39,254 bases of DNA, from NCBI GenBank assembly GCA_002426755.1, contig DINI01000006.1, positions 1 to 39,254 on the forward strand, in the 5' to 3' direction. The position numbers and the translations under genes were made by a program. This stretch comes from Flavobacteriaceae bacterium UBA5544. Its GTDB lineage: Bacteria; Bacteroidota; Bacteroidia; Flavobacteriales; Flavobacteriaceae. Position 1 is the first letter of the stretch; each line of letters starts with the position of its first letter. Shown here piece by piece: positions 25,873 through 34,600 of the stretch. The notes under the pieces were generated by a model. That model searched no databases. It saw only the letters and a program-made list of their open reading frames with translations, and was not told the origin of the DNA.

Positions 25873-25934
25873 AAACCGTTAATTCCACAGGATCATCAAT
25901 ATAAAATTATATACCTGCAACATTGTATCTTTTA

Positions 25935-25963
25935 ATTCGTCTTTAGGAAAATAAAAGACGAAT
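25935..25963. promoter_or_regulatory. Perfect inverted repeat abutting a start codon
   Basis: ATTCGTCTTT (25935-25944) and AAAGACGAAT (25954-25963) form a perfect 10-bp stem with a 9-base loop. The stem ends at the base before the ATG at 25964. In the mRNA this would put the start codon flush against a hairpin, in a group of bacteria that usually has unstructured A-rich leaders. It could be a translation switch or a DNA dyad for a repressor. Confidence 0.5.
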
Positions 25964-27397
25964 ATGAAAATATTGCTTTTAGCATTTATTGCATGTTTCA
26001 TTATGTCCTACAGTTTTGGACAAAACAATTTTATACAGATAGAAGCCAACAAAACTTTAGGCCTATTCAGTTTTTTAGAAACTAGTTCTGGGCAATTGGG
26101 CACTTCTAGTTCTTTTCAAAAATTTATCAATGATTCGTTGAAAAATGATCAACAATTCGTGCAGCTGGTAGAGACATATTCAAAGCTAAATTTAAACTAT
26201 TCCTTAAGACGGCAAGAGTTTCCCAACGATCGATACTCCTCTACCACAGCAAAAGATTTACTGTGGATAGCGGCTTCAAACTCTAGCAATATTGATGATT
26301 TTAACGAACGAATTATCGGGCTTTTACCACACCAAACACAAGTACAGTTAATTACAATGTTTAAAAAAGCGGAGCCTTATTATACGACCTTAATTTGGGA
26401 AAAAGAGCAGGAAAACATTACCAGAATTCAAAACCAATTGGAACCTTATAAAGACCAAATAAAACACTTATACCTTAACATCAGTCAATTCTATAACACG
26501 TCATGGGATACCAGTATTCCATTTAAAATCATGCTCTACCCGATTCCATTAAGAAATGGTAACACCACTGCAATACCAAAAGGAAATGCGCTTATTTGTG
26601 GTTTTCTGTCCAATAATGAAAAGGATTACAAGGACCGATTGGGCGTCATTATTCATGAAATGTGCCATATCCTTTATAAAGAACAACAACCTGATGTGCA
26701 GCACCAAATAGACGAATGGTTTGCAACTTCCAAATCGCCTTACGCATCACTAGCCTATTCTTTCTTTGATGAAGCCTTGGCCACCGTTTTGGGCAACGGT
26801 TGGGCATTCAAACAATTGCACAACGGCATCGATACGAACGAGTGGTACAATAACAAACATATTGATGGTTTTGCACATGCCTTGTTTCCACTGACAGAAA
26901 GTTATTTAGTAGATGGCAAACACATAGACCAAGAATTCGTCAATCAAGCCATAGACTTATTTGAAAAAAAATTCCCAAAAGCTACAGAAGAAACAGCCAT
27001 ACTGATGAACAGTCTTCAATTATTTGCAAACACCGATAAAGAAGAGGAGATAAATGCTATAGCAGATGGTATCCATACCTATTTTAATATTCGGTCTATG
27101 TGGCTTTCCACACCCACCCTATCAAAAGAATCCAAAGAAACATTTGATAAAAAAAACACCACAAAATTGTTTATAATAGAATCTGATAACATCAATACTT
27201 TAAAAGGTATACAAGAAACATTTCCCCACATTAACATTCAAACACCCCTAAACACGATTCGTGTAATAAAAGATGACACTTCCAAAAGCACTATTATAAT
27301 TATGAATATGAACAGTATTGATAATTTGAATTCAGCCTATAAAATATTATCTGATATTACCTATTTAGAAAATGAAATGACTTATAAGATACAATAA
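25964..27397 (+). CDS. Exported zinc-metallopeptidase-like protein, 477 aa
   Basis: Secreted protein with a signal peptide ending in SYSFGQ (about 20). It carries the zinc-peptidase motif HExxH at 231-235 (IIHEMCHILYKE). A probable third ligand, Glu270 in SFFDEALATVLGNGWA, lies 35 residues later, so it looks like a gluzincin. A mainly helical region precedes the motif and a helical segment (about 300-390) follows. The last 80 residues form a small alpha/beta part with KLFIIESDNINTLKGI. The exact family is not recognised. Expression may be affected by the inverted repeat directly before the start. Substrates are unknown; processing or scavenging of proteins is plausible. Confidence 0.7.
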   Translation: MKILLLAFIACFIMSYSFGQNNFIQIEANKTLGLFSFLETSSGQLGTSSSFQKFINDSLKNDQQFVQLVETYSKLNLNYSLRRQEFPNDRYSSTTAKDLLWIAASNSSNIDDFNERIIGLLPHQTQVQLITMFKKAEPYYTTLIWEKEQENITRIQNQLEPYKDQIKHLYLNISQFYNTSWDTSIPFKIMLYPIPLRNGNTTAIPKGNALICGFLSNNEKDYKDRLGVIIHEMCHILYKEQQPDVQHQIDEWFATSKSPYASLAYSFFDEALATVLGNGWAFKQLHNGIDTNEWYNNKHIDGFAHALFPLTESYLVDGKHIDQEFVNQAIDLFEKKFPKATEETAILMNSLQLFANTDKEEEINAIADGIHTYFNIRSMWLSTPTLSKESKETFDKKNTTKLFIIESDNINTLKGIQETFPHINIQTPLNTIRVIKDDTSKSTIIIMNMNSIDNLNSAYKILSDITYLENEMTYKIQ

Positions 27398-27455
27398 GTT
27401 ACTTTAGCTAATTTTATGGAATGATTGCAGATTAAATATGAATGAACCATTGTGA

Positions 27456-27656
27456 ATGCAAAATGAAATATTAAAAACACTTGCAGGTATTTTATGCATC
27501 TTTATTGGGCCATATCTGTATTTACATTACCAAAAGCTAAAGAAAAATTCAGAAAGGATTGGATATTATGCAAAGTATCAAGTTTATGGTATTGGTTTGT
27601 TCATCATTGGGGTTATTCTTATTACTCAAGCCTTTATTAGTATTTCTTTGCTATAA
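27456..27656 (+). CDS. Small membrane protein, 66 aa
   Basis: Two hydrophobic helices (about 8-25, LAGILCIFIGPYLYLHY, and about 48-66, GIGLFIIGVILITQAF) joined by a basic loop QKLKKNSERIGYYAKYQ. No family recognised. It starts 58 bases after the metallopeptidase-like gene and may be expressed with it. Composition looks like a real inner-membrane protein rather than a chance frame, but evidence is limited to that. Confidence 0.55.
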   Translation: MQNEILKTLAGILCIFIGPYLYLHYQKLKKNSERIGYYAKYQVYGIGLFIIGVILITQAFISISLL

Positions 27657-27784
27657 TTTCTATTTTCGGTTTAAGTTGATAAACTTTAACGCACGTTGGC
27701 AAATCCCTTAAAGAAATGACAACATACATACAAACTATCTAAAGCCTTAACTCTGAATTTTAAGAAAACCCATTTACTTCACCT

Positions 27785-28519
27785 ATGCGTTTAATCCGAA
27801 AAATTATATCAAAAATTAAAAATCGTTTGAATCACGCCAATCATATAGGCGACATGGCGCATATACTAAAGGATTTAAAACGTCGCGGCTTAAAATGCAA
27901 TTCTATTATGGACGTGGGAGCCAACAAAGGTGGCTGGAGCAGATTAGCTAAAGCTGTTTTTCCTAAAGCTCAATTTTACCTAATAGAACCACAAAGAGAA
28001 ATGGAAATTTACTTAAAGAAATTTACGTATCATTTCCCCAATTCATTATACTTTTTAAAAGGTGTCGGTTCAGAAAACGAGATTTTAACCCTGACCGTAT
28101 GGGATGATTTAGTTGGCTCATCACTTCTACCAAAAGAAAACATATCACTTTTACAATCCGGAAAACAACGAAAAATTGATATTGTAAAGATTGATGATCT
28201 TATAGTCGAAAATAATATTATCATACCTGAAATCATAAAATTGGACATTCAAGGATTTGAACTTGAGGCATTAAAAGGCGCAGAAAGTACTTTTGGAGTT
28301 ACTGAAGTGTATATTGTTGAAGTATCACTTTTTTCGTTTTCAGATACTCCTGGAATGCCTATTTTATCTGATGTCATCAGTTTTATGTTGGAAAGAAATT
28401 ATGTGGTTTATGATTTTGCAGGGTTTTTAAGACGACCTTTTGATGGTGCGTTAGGACAATGTGATATTTGTTTTGTCAAAAAAGAAGGGTTTTTAAGAGC
28501 TTCCAATAAATGGAAATAG
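27785..28519 (+). CDS. FkbM family SAM-dependent methyltransferase
   Basis: A 244-residue cytoplasmic methyltransferase. Motif I is IMDVGANKGGWSRLA (from about residue 41). FYLIEPQ is motif II, and the FkbM marker KLDIQGFELEALKGAE lies at about 155-170. These enzymes methylate hydroxyl groups of sugars or other small molecules and often belong to polysaccharide or natural-product clusters. Here no glycosyltransferase or other glycan gene is next to it, so the acceptor is unknown. It appears to be a single-gene unit, 128 bases after the small membrane protein gene. Confidence 0.85.
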   Translation: MRLIRKIISKIKNRLNHANHIGDMAHILKDLKRRGLKCNSIMDVGANKGGWSRLAKAVFPKAQFYLIEPQREMEIYLKKFTYHFPNSLYFLKGVGSENEILTLTVWDDLVGSSLLPKENISLLQSGKQRKIDIVKIDDLIVENNIIIPEIIKLDIQGFELEALKGAESTFGVTEVYIVEVSLFSFSDTPGMPILSDVISFMLERNYVVYDFAGFLRRPFDGALGQCDICFVKKEGFLRASNKWK

Positions 28520-28585
28520 AATATTCTCTATTGTGTATCTCCTAAACTTATTGCATCTTTATAAGACAATGACAATTTTAAATCG

Positions 28586-28948
28586 ATGAAACACAACGGC
28601 AAATCCATGAGGCCTTTTATAGGCAGTAAAGATTTTGATACATCCAGACGCTTTTATAAAGATTTAGGGTTTGAAGAAAACGTATTGGGACATGACTTTT
28701 CAGTGTTCCACAGTGGTAAGTTGTCCTTCTACCTTCAGGCATATTACGTGAAGGATTGGGTAGACAACACAATGGTGTTTATGGAAGTGGATGATGTGGA
28801 ACGATTTTATAAAGAATTGGTGGCTTTAGATCTTCCTTCCAAATATAAAAACGTCAGGGTAAAACCTGTTGTTCACCTCGACTGGGGAAGTGAGTGTTTT
28901 GTACATGACCCAAGTGGTGTGTTGTGGCATTTTGGGGAGTTTAAATAG
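28586..28948 (+). CDS. VOC-superfamily (glyoxalase/bleomycin-resistance-like) protein
   Basis: A 120-residue single-domain VOC protein with the paired beta-alpha-beta pattern: PFIGSKDFDTSRRFYKDLGFEE, VFMEVDDVERFYKELVALDL, and the ending CFVHDPSGVLWHFGEF with the final metal-site region. Members are dioxygenases, glyoxalases or antibiotic-binding proteins. The sequence does not say which. An internal ATG at 28607 is an alternative start. The TAG stop codon is the first three bases of the TAGTGAT heptamer array. Confidence 0.8.
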   Translation: MKHNGKSMRPFIGSKDFDTSRRFYKDLGFEENVLGHDFSVFHSGKLSFYLQAYYVKDWVDNTMVFMEVDDVERFYKELVALDLPSKYKNVRVKPVVHLDWGSECFVHDPSGVLWHFGEFK

Positions 28949-29006
28949 TGATTAGTGATTAGTGATTAGTGATTAGTGATTAGTGATTAGTGATTAGTGA
29001 TTAGTG
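28946..29006. repeat. TAGTGAT heptamer tandem array
   Basis: 61 bases made only of perfect copies of TAGTGAT (8.7 copies). The first copy supplies the stop codon of the VOC gene. Because 7 is not a multiple of 3, the array puts TAG or TGA in all three plus-strand frames. A second heptamer array follows 11 bases later. Confidence 0.95.
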
Positions 29007-29017
29007 CAAAATTATTC

Positions 29018-29052
29018 ATTGTTAATTGTTAATTGTTAATTGTTAATTGTTA
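29018..29052. repeat. ATTGTTA heptamer tandem array
   Basis: Five perfect copies of ATTGTTA. The last copy contains the TAA stop codon (29050-29052, minus strand) of the Mur ligase gene. With the TAGTGAT array it fills almost the whole space between two convergent genes, where a hairpin terminator would be expected but is absent. Confidence 0.95.
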
Positions 29053-30405
29053 AACAATCAACCGTTTCACTTCATCAAAATCCAATCCACCATAATTGCC
29101 TGAACTCATCAACAGCAATGCTTTGTTGTCAAAGTTCTGTGAGAATAGAAAATTCTTGAAATCATCAGGGTTGGTGTAAATAATCAAATCATCACGCTCG
29201 AAGGCATTGGCAATTTGCTGATGGGTAACTTCTTCCAATTTCTTGATTTGAACAGCATGTGGTGAGTAGAAGACCACGGCTATATCGGCTGCATCCAAAG
29301 CACCTTTGTATTCTTTTAAAAACTCGGCATTCAAACTGCTATAGGTGTGCAATTCCAAACAAGCTACTAAAGTTCTGTGTTCGTATTGTTCTTTGACTGC
29401 CTTGGTGGTGGCTTCCACTTTACTTGGTGAGTGTGCGAAGTCTTTATAAGCGACACTATTCTTACTTTCAGCTATTTTCTCCAAGCGTTTGCTGGCTCCT
29501 TTAAAGGTCGCAATGGCTTCATAGAAATCATCTTCATCGATGCCCATGTGTTGGCATATCCATTTTGCACCTGCGAGATTGTTCAAATTATGCTTACCAA
29601 AGACTTCTATTGGCAATGGCCCTTCTGGTGTTTCGAGAAGGGTTTGTCCATCTTCAACAGTATACTCTGGTGTATGATATGGGAGTTTACGAATCGTATT
29701 TTCACTGGCTTCCACCACGCGCTTCACTTCCGGGTCTTCTTCGTTGTAAGTGATGCTTCCGCCTTTCACAATACTATCCACAAAGATTTTGAATTGCTCC
29801 ACGTAATTCTCATAGGTTGGGAACACATTGATATGGTCCCAAGCAATTCCACTTAAAAGAGCAATATTTGGTTTATATAAATGAAATTTTGGTCGTCTGT
29901 CTATTGGGGAACTTAAATATTCATCACCTTCCAATATCATGAAATCATTGTCTTCCGTCAATTTGACCATGACATCAAACCCGTCCAACTGCGCGCCTAC
30001 CATATAATCCACATTCCTATCATGATAATGCATCACATGAAGAATCATTGAGGTAATGGTCGTCTTGCCATGGCTTCCACCAATGACCACACGGGTTTTA
30101 TTTTTGGACTGTTCGTATAAAAATTCGGGATAGCTGTAGATTTTGAGTCCTAAACTTTGGGCCTTTACCAACTCTGGGTTATCCGCTTTAGCATGCATCC
30201 CAAGTACTACTGCATCCAACATCGTATGGATTTTTTCAGGAAACCAACCGTAGGCGGAGGGCAATAAACCTTTATGGTCCAACCGTGTTTTGGAAGGTTC
30301 AAAAATCTCATCGTCACTGCCTGTGACCCTGTAACCTTTATTGTGGAGTGCCAAGGCGAGATTGTGCATGGCACTACCTCCGATGGCTATAAAATGTACG
30401 TTCAT
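29050..30405 (-). CDS. mpl: Mpl-type Mur ligase (UDP-MurNAc-tripeptide synthetase-like)
   Basis: A 451-residue ATP-dependent ligase of the Mur family. It probably joins recycled L-Ala-gamma-D-Glu-meso-DAP tripeptide to UDP-MurNAc in peptidoglycan recycling. The N-terminal UDP-binding part is MNVHFIAIGGSAMHNLALAL. The P-loop is GGSHGKTT (109-116). It also has MILEGDEYLSSPID, IALLSGIAWDHINVFPT and the family marker EVFGKHNLNNLAGA. A C-terminal Mur domain has KDFAHSPSKVEATTKAVKEQY. Length is normal. In Bacteroidota this clade is annotated as peptidoglycan synthetase; Mpl rather than MurC is indicated by the SHGKTT and AHSP motifs and by length. It has its own promoter and heptamer repeats on both sides. 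Confidence 0.85.
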   Translation of the reverse strand: MNVHFIAIGGSAMHNLALALHNKGYRVTGSDDEIFEPSKTRLDHKGLLPSAYGWFPEKIHTMLDAVVLGMHAKADNPELVKAQSLGLKIYSYPEFLYEQSKNKTRVVIGGSHGKTTITSMILHVMHYHDRNVDYMVGAQLDGFDVMVKLTEDNDFMILEGDEYLSSPIDRRPKFHLYKPNIALLSGIAWDHINVFPTYENYVEQFKIFVDSIVKGGSITYNEEDPEVKRVVEASENTIRKLPYHTPEYTVEDGQTLLETPEGPLPIEVFGKHNLNNLAGAKWICQHMGIDEDDFYEAIATFKGASKRLEKIAESKNSVAYKDFAHSPSKVEATTKAVKEQYEHRTLVACLELHTYSSLNAEFLKEYKGALDAADIAVVFYSPHAVQIKKLEEVTHQQIANAFERDDLIIYTNPDDFKNFLFSQNFDNKALLLMSSGNYGGLDFDEVKRLIV

Positions 30406-30425
30406 GATGTTGTTTTGTCGTGGCT

Positions 30426-30433
30426 CAAATATA
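30426..30433 (-). promoter_or_regulatory. -7 box for mpl
   Basis: The minus strand reads TATATTTG, a perfect -7 box, 20 bases before the ATG at 30405. No clear TTG is found 17-23 bases upstream; that position holds the TTGGAAG repeat. Confidence 0.55.
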
Positions 30434-30443
30434 GGATTTTGGG

Positions 30444-30457
30444 TTGGAAGTTGGAAG
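30444..30457. repeat. TTGGAAG heptamer, two copies
   Basis: Two perfect adjacent copies of TTGGAAG just upstream of the mpl -7 box. The unit length is again 7, as in the arrays beyond the other end of mpl. Confidence 0.6.
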
Positions 30458-30485
30458 CGCGACGGATGAAGAATTTATAAAAAAA

Positions 30486-30537
30486 GGCGGATGGCGGAGG
30501 ACGGAAGACAGGTGACGAAGAACTGGTGACCGAAGTC
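30486..30537. repeat. Degenerate GA-rich heptamer array
   Basis: Split into sevens from 30486 the sequence reads GGCGGAT, GGCGGAG, GACGGAA, GACAGGT, GACGAAG, AACTGGT, GACCGAA and a partial GTC. The third base is C in all seven units, and G at positions 1 and 5 is kept in six. It is GC-rich against AT-rich surroundings and ends 6 bases before the stop codon of the TPR gene. Confidence 0.65.
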
Positions 30538-30543
30538 TAATGT

Positions 30544-31497
30544 TTAAAGTTTCAAAATAGCTGTCCTCTCTTCTTTAAATGGTTTGATGTCTGGCAATTC
30601 TGCAATAGCCAAGTCGATATACCTTAAAGCTTCCTGTTTCTTTCCTTTGTGTTTATTGATTTGAGCCAAACGATAATTGGCCCAAGCTTTTGGAACGCCA
30701 TCTTCAGCGGAATAGTTTTTGAGATAGGTATTAAGGCACATTTCGCCTTTGTCCAATTCCACATTGTATTCAGCCGCTACTTTTCCTATTTGGTAATGAA
30801 GTGCGTTGCGTTTATGCACTTCGTGGTTGTCTTCTATATTGGCAATGGCTTTTTCAGGTTGTTTTTGCTTTTCGTAAAAAGTTGTAAGTTTTTCATAGCA
30901 AGTCATGGAGCCACCTTCCTTAATCGCCATTTTATAATACCTTTCAGCGAGTGCAGGTTCTTTGTCATACTCATAAACGTAGCCTTTGGCCAGATAACCA
31001 TCCACTTTGGAAAGTTTTTCGAGTTCGTTGGCATACTTTAAGGACTTGTCTACGCTACCGCCCACTATGCCCGGCAATTGGATGTATAATTCCACCAATG
31101 CCCATCGTGTATCAATATGTTTTGGGTCGAGTTCTGCGGCTTTTAAAAAGGCATCCTTGATATCTCCAATCATGCCAACCGCCTTGAATTTATTCACCTT
31201 TAAGGCTTTCATGCCCATCGCACCCCCATATTTGTAGTGGTAGTTGGCGGTATTGGGTTTTGCATCCACTAATTTCTTGTACTGTTCAATGGCACTATCC
31301 CATTTCTGTTGCTGTCCATATGCGTCTCCCAAAAGTTCAATGCCTCTTAAATCATTGGGATGTTCTTGGACATAACGCTCCATCTCTGTTTCGGCTTTGA
31401 CAAACTGCTTTTTTTCCAACATTTTTTCAACATCCATAAATGTGGATTGCCCCAAAAGGGTAAAAGGCACTGCAAAAAATAATAACAAAAGCTTCAT
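30544..31497 (-). CDS. Exported tetratricopeptide-repeat protein, 317 aa
   Basis: The signal peptide ends in TLLGQ (about 17). The rest is a row of TPR helices, including FVKAETEMERYVQEHPND, WDSAIEQYKKLVDAKPNTANYHYKYG, ALAERYYKMAIKEGG and KKQEALRYIDLAIAELPD. TPR proteins are scaffolds for protein complexes; here probably periplasmic. It is divergent from the alpha-2-macroglobulin gene, with which it shares a 196-base regulatory region. Downstream on the same strand is mpl, 138 bases away, with a heptamer array between. No specific partner can be named. Confidence 0.8.
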   Translation of the reverse strand: MKLLLLFFAVPFTLLGQSTFMDVEKMLEKKQFVKAETEMERYVQEHPNDLRGIELLGDAYGQQQKWDSAIEQYKKLVDAKPNTANYHYKYGGAMGMKALKVNKFKAVGMIGDIKDAFLKAAELDPKHIDTRWALVELYIQLPGIVGGSVDKSLKYANELEKLSKVDGYLAKGYVYEYDKEPALAERYYKMAIKEGGSMTCYEKLTTFYEKQKQPEKAIANIEDNHEVHKRNALHYQIGKVAAEYNVELDKGEMCLNTYLKNYSAEDGVPKAWANYRLAQINKHKGKKQEALRYIDLAIAELPDIKPFKEERTAILKL

Positions 31498-31554
31498 ATA
31501 AGTTAGATACGAAAAACGTACAATAATGGTTTATTTGGTTTAATTTTAAGGAAT

Positions 31555-31562
31555 CAAAGATA
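31555..31562 (-). promoter_or_regulatory. -7 box for the TPR gene
   Basis: The minus strand reads TATCTTTG, a perfect TAnnTTTG box, 57 bases before the ATG at 31497. No good TTG -33 box is seen at the usual spacing. It faces away from the direct repeats at 31588-31617. Confidence 0.45.
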
Positions 31563-31587
31563 AGCGTTTAATGACAACCTCCATACT

Positions 31588-31617
31588 TTCACTCATCGAA
31601 AACAGGAGTTCACTCAT
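31588..31617. promoter_or_regulatory. 9-bp direct repeat, 21-bp period, between divergent genes
   Basis: TTCACTCAT occurs perfectly at 31588-31596 and 31609-31617: 9-bp repeats 12 bases apart, a 21-bp period. This is the spacing of LytTR-type sites and close to AraC-type sites, but the repeat itself does not resemble the LytTR consensus. It ends 16 bases before a near-consensus -7 box for the alpha-2-macroglobulin gene, so an activator site is plausible. Confidence 0.45.
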
Positions 31618-31633
31618 TCTGTTTATTAAGAAC

Positions 31634-31641
31634 GATATTTG
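31634..31641 (+). promoter_or_regulatory. Near-consensus -7 box for the alpha-2-macroglobulin gene
   Basis: GATATTTG has one mismatch to TAnnTTTG and no TTG -33 box upstream; the direct repeat takes that position. It lies 52 bases before the ATG at 31694. Confidence 0.35.
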
Positions 31642-31693
31642 GCATTTATATTGCATAGAAATGATGAGTCAAACATCAAAACACTGTTAAACC

Positions 31694-34600
31694 ATGAAAT
31701 ACTTTGCATCTATACTAATGATATTTTTATTCGCACATACCGCACAAGCCCAATCCAAGGATTACAATGACCTATGGAAAAAGGTTGAAAAACTGGAAAA
31801 CGACGGTTTGCCAAAGTCGGCTTTAGAGATTGTCAACCAAATTGCCGCACAAGCGAAAAAAGACAAAAACGCACCACAACAAATCAAGACCTTACTTTAC
31901 CAAAGCAAATATGCTATGACTTTGGAAGAAGAGGCACAATTAAAAGTAATGGCTGATTTTAAAAACGCCGTTGCAAATAGTGAAGCTCCAACAAAAAATG
32001 TTTTGGAGAATATGCTCGCCACAATATATTGGCAATACTTTCAGCAGAACCGATGGAAGTTTTACAATCGAACCAACACAGCCAATAAAGTAGATGAGAC
32101 AGACTTTCAAACATGGGATTTACAGACGCTTTTTGATGAAATCCATTTGCATTATAAAAAATCCTTGGAGAATAGTTTGTTGCTTCAACAGACCAAATTG
32201 GATGATTTCAGTGCCATCTTAATGGAACAAGATGGATCCAAAACCTATCGTCCAACACTTTACGATTTATTGGCGCACAATGCCCTCGAGTTTTATAAAA
32301 GTGATGAAAACAGCATCACAAAACCCGCGTATAAATTTGAAGTTGACAATACAGACTATTTAAAAGAAGCAAAAGATTTTGCAAGCTTAAACATCACTTC
32401 CAAGGATTCCACTTCCTTACAACTCCATGCCTTACAGCTCTATCAACAGTTGACGTCATTTCATCTGAATGACAAAGAACCCTATGCTTTGGCAGATGTG
32501 GACATCGAACGTTTAAAGTTTGTGGCCGAACATGCCACTTTTGACAATGATGAAATGCTTCTTTTGGAAACCTTAAAAGCAACCAGCATTCGCTTGCAAT
32601 CGCACGAGGTATCGGCTTTATACAATTATGAAATCGCAAGCATATTGAACGAGCAAGGAAATCGCTACACTCCAAAAACCAACGAAGAGCCACGATGGAA
32701 CATCAAGGAAGCTCTTGAAATCTGCGATAAGATGATTGTCAAATATCCTAAAAGCAGAGGCGCTCAAAAATGTGAGGGTTTGAAGCAGGAACTACTTCAC
32801 CCATCACTCCAAATTACCACAGAAAATCGTTTGCCAATTCAACAACATAGTCTGATGAAGGTAACCTATAAAAATCTGGAATTGTTGGATTTCAAGATAT
32901 ACCCTATTTCAAGATCCCAACTTGAAAAATTCCATGAACTCTATCGGCAGGACGAGCAATTAGCATTCATCAAAAAACTGAATGTAAGCACACAGTTTCA
33001 AAGCTCATTAAAGAATGAAACCGATTATCAAAATCATGCTTCAGAAATCGTCACTCCCAAATTGGCGAATGGCTCTTATCTCATCTTTGCTTCCAAACCT
33101 GATAGTGATGATAAATTCTTTGCCTATAAAACCATTCAAGTGACTGATATCGCTTTGGTCAACACAAGCGAAAATGCGAAAGAATTGTTCCAAGTCATCA
33201 ATCGAAACACTGGGAAACCTTTGGCATCTGCAACCGTTAAACTATCCTATAAAACCAATTATAATGGTTCTACAATTCGGGATACCAAAACAACGGATAC
33301 AAACGGTCAATTCTATATCAACAAAGACAGCAAGCGTTTGATGGATTTGAATATTGAAGTAACACACAATGGCGACACTGGCTATTTTGAGGATTACTAT
33401 GTAAATCAATATTATAAAGACAACAAGCAATCCTTAACTAACACCGCTTTCCTTTTTACGGACAGAAGCATCTATCGTCCAGGTCAGGTAGTGTATTTTA
33501 AAGGGATAGCGATGACCACCAATGAAGGTAAGTCGGAAGTGACGCCAAATTTGTCCACTAAAGTCGTTTTGTATAATGTCAATGGTGAATTGGTCAAAGA
33601 AATGACTCTTAAAACCAATGAGTATGGTTCAGTAGCTGGCGAATTTATCCTTCCAAGTGATGGATTGACAGGACAGTTCAGAATTCAAATGATAGCGGGA
33701 AGCAATGCTGTTACTTATTTTTCTGTGGAAGAATACAAACGTCCAAAATTTGAAACGAAATTTGAGCCCGTCACCGACACCTTTAAAGTGAATGATTCTG
33801 TTACTGTACAAGGAACTGCATTGGCATATGCTGGCAGCAATATTACAGACGCCAAAGTGGTCTATCGCATCAGCCGTCAGGTCAACTACCCCTATTGGTA
33901 TTATTGGTACCGTCCTTGGTTCAACAGCGAGCCACAGGAAATTACACATGGTGAAAGCGTAACGAACGATAAAGGCGAGTTCGAAATGACGTTTAAGGCA
34001 CTTCCTGATGAGAGTGTGGACAAAAAAAGCCTACCTGTGTTTCAGTATGAAGTCACTGCGGATGTTATTGATGTGAATGGCGAGACACGCTCTGCCACCA
34101 CCATCGTAAATGTCGGTTATCATGCTTTATTGGCAACGATTACCATCGACGACCAACTCGACAAAACAAAGAAAGACCATAAACTATCCATCGATACACG
34201 CAACCTTAACGGTGAGTTTGTTCCTGCTACAGGAACGGTTAAAATCTATAAACTCAAAGCGCCGCAAGAGGTGTTGAGACCGCGCCCTTGGTCAACGCCA
34301 GATTACAAATCGATGTCCAAAGAGGAATTCAAAAATTTGTTTCCTCATGAAGCGTATGACGAAGAGCACAATCCAGATACCTGGGAGAAAGGCGATTTGG
34401 TATTCGACACTAGCTTTGACACGTCAAAATCCAAAGAAATTGAATTGGGCAACATCAAGAAATGGGCATCAGGTCGGTATGTTGTGGTGTTGGAAAGCAA
34501 GGATAAGTTTGGACAAGTCGTAAAGGATGAAGCTAGAACCACTCTTTTTGATGAAGATGATAAAACCCTTGCCGATAATCAACTGTTTAGTGTTACAAAA

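Noticed and set aside
28946..29052. Possible CRISPR array
   Set aside because: The units are 7 bases long, directly adjacent and without spacers, and no cas genes are near; these are simple tandem repeats.
29431..29856. 141-residue plus-strand open frame opposite mpl
   Set aside because: Antisense shadow of the Mur ligase; no motif and no start region.
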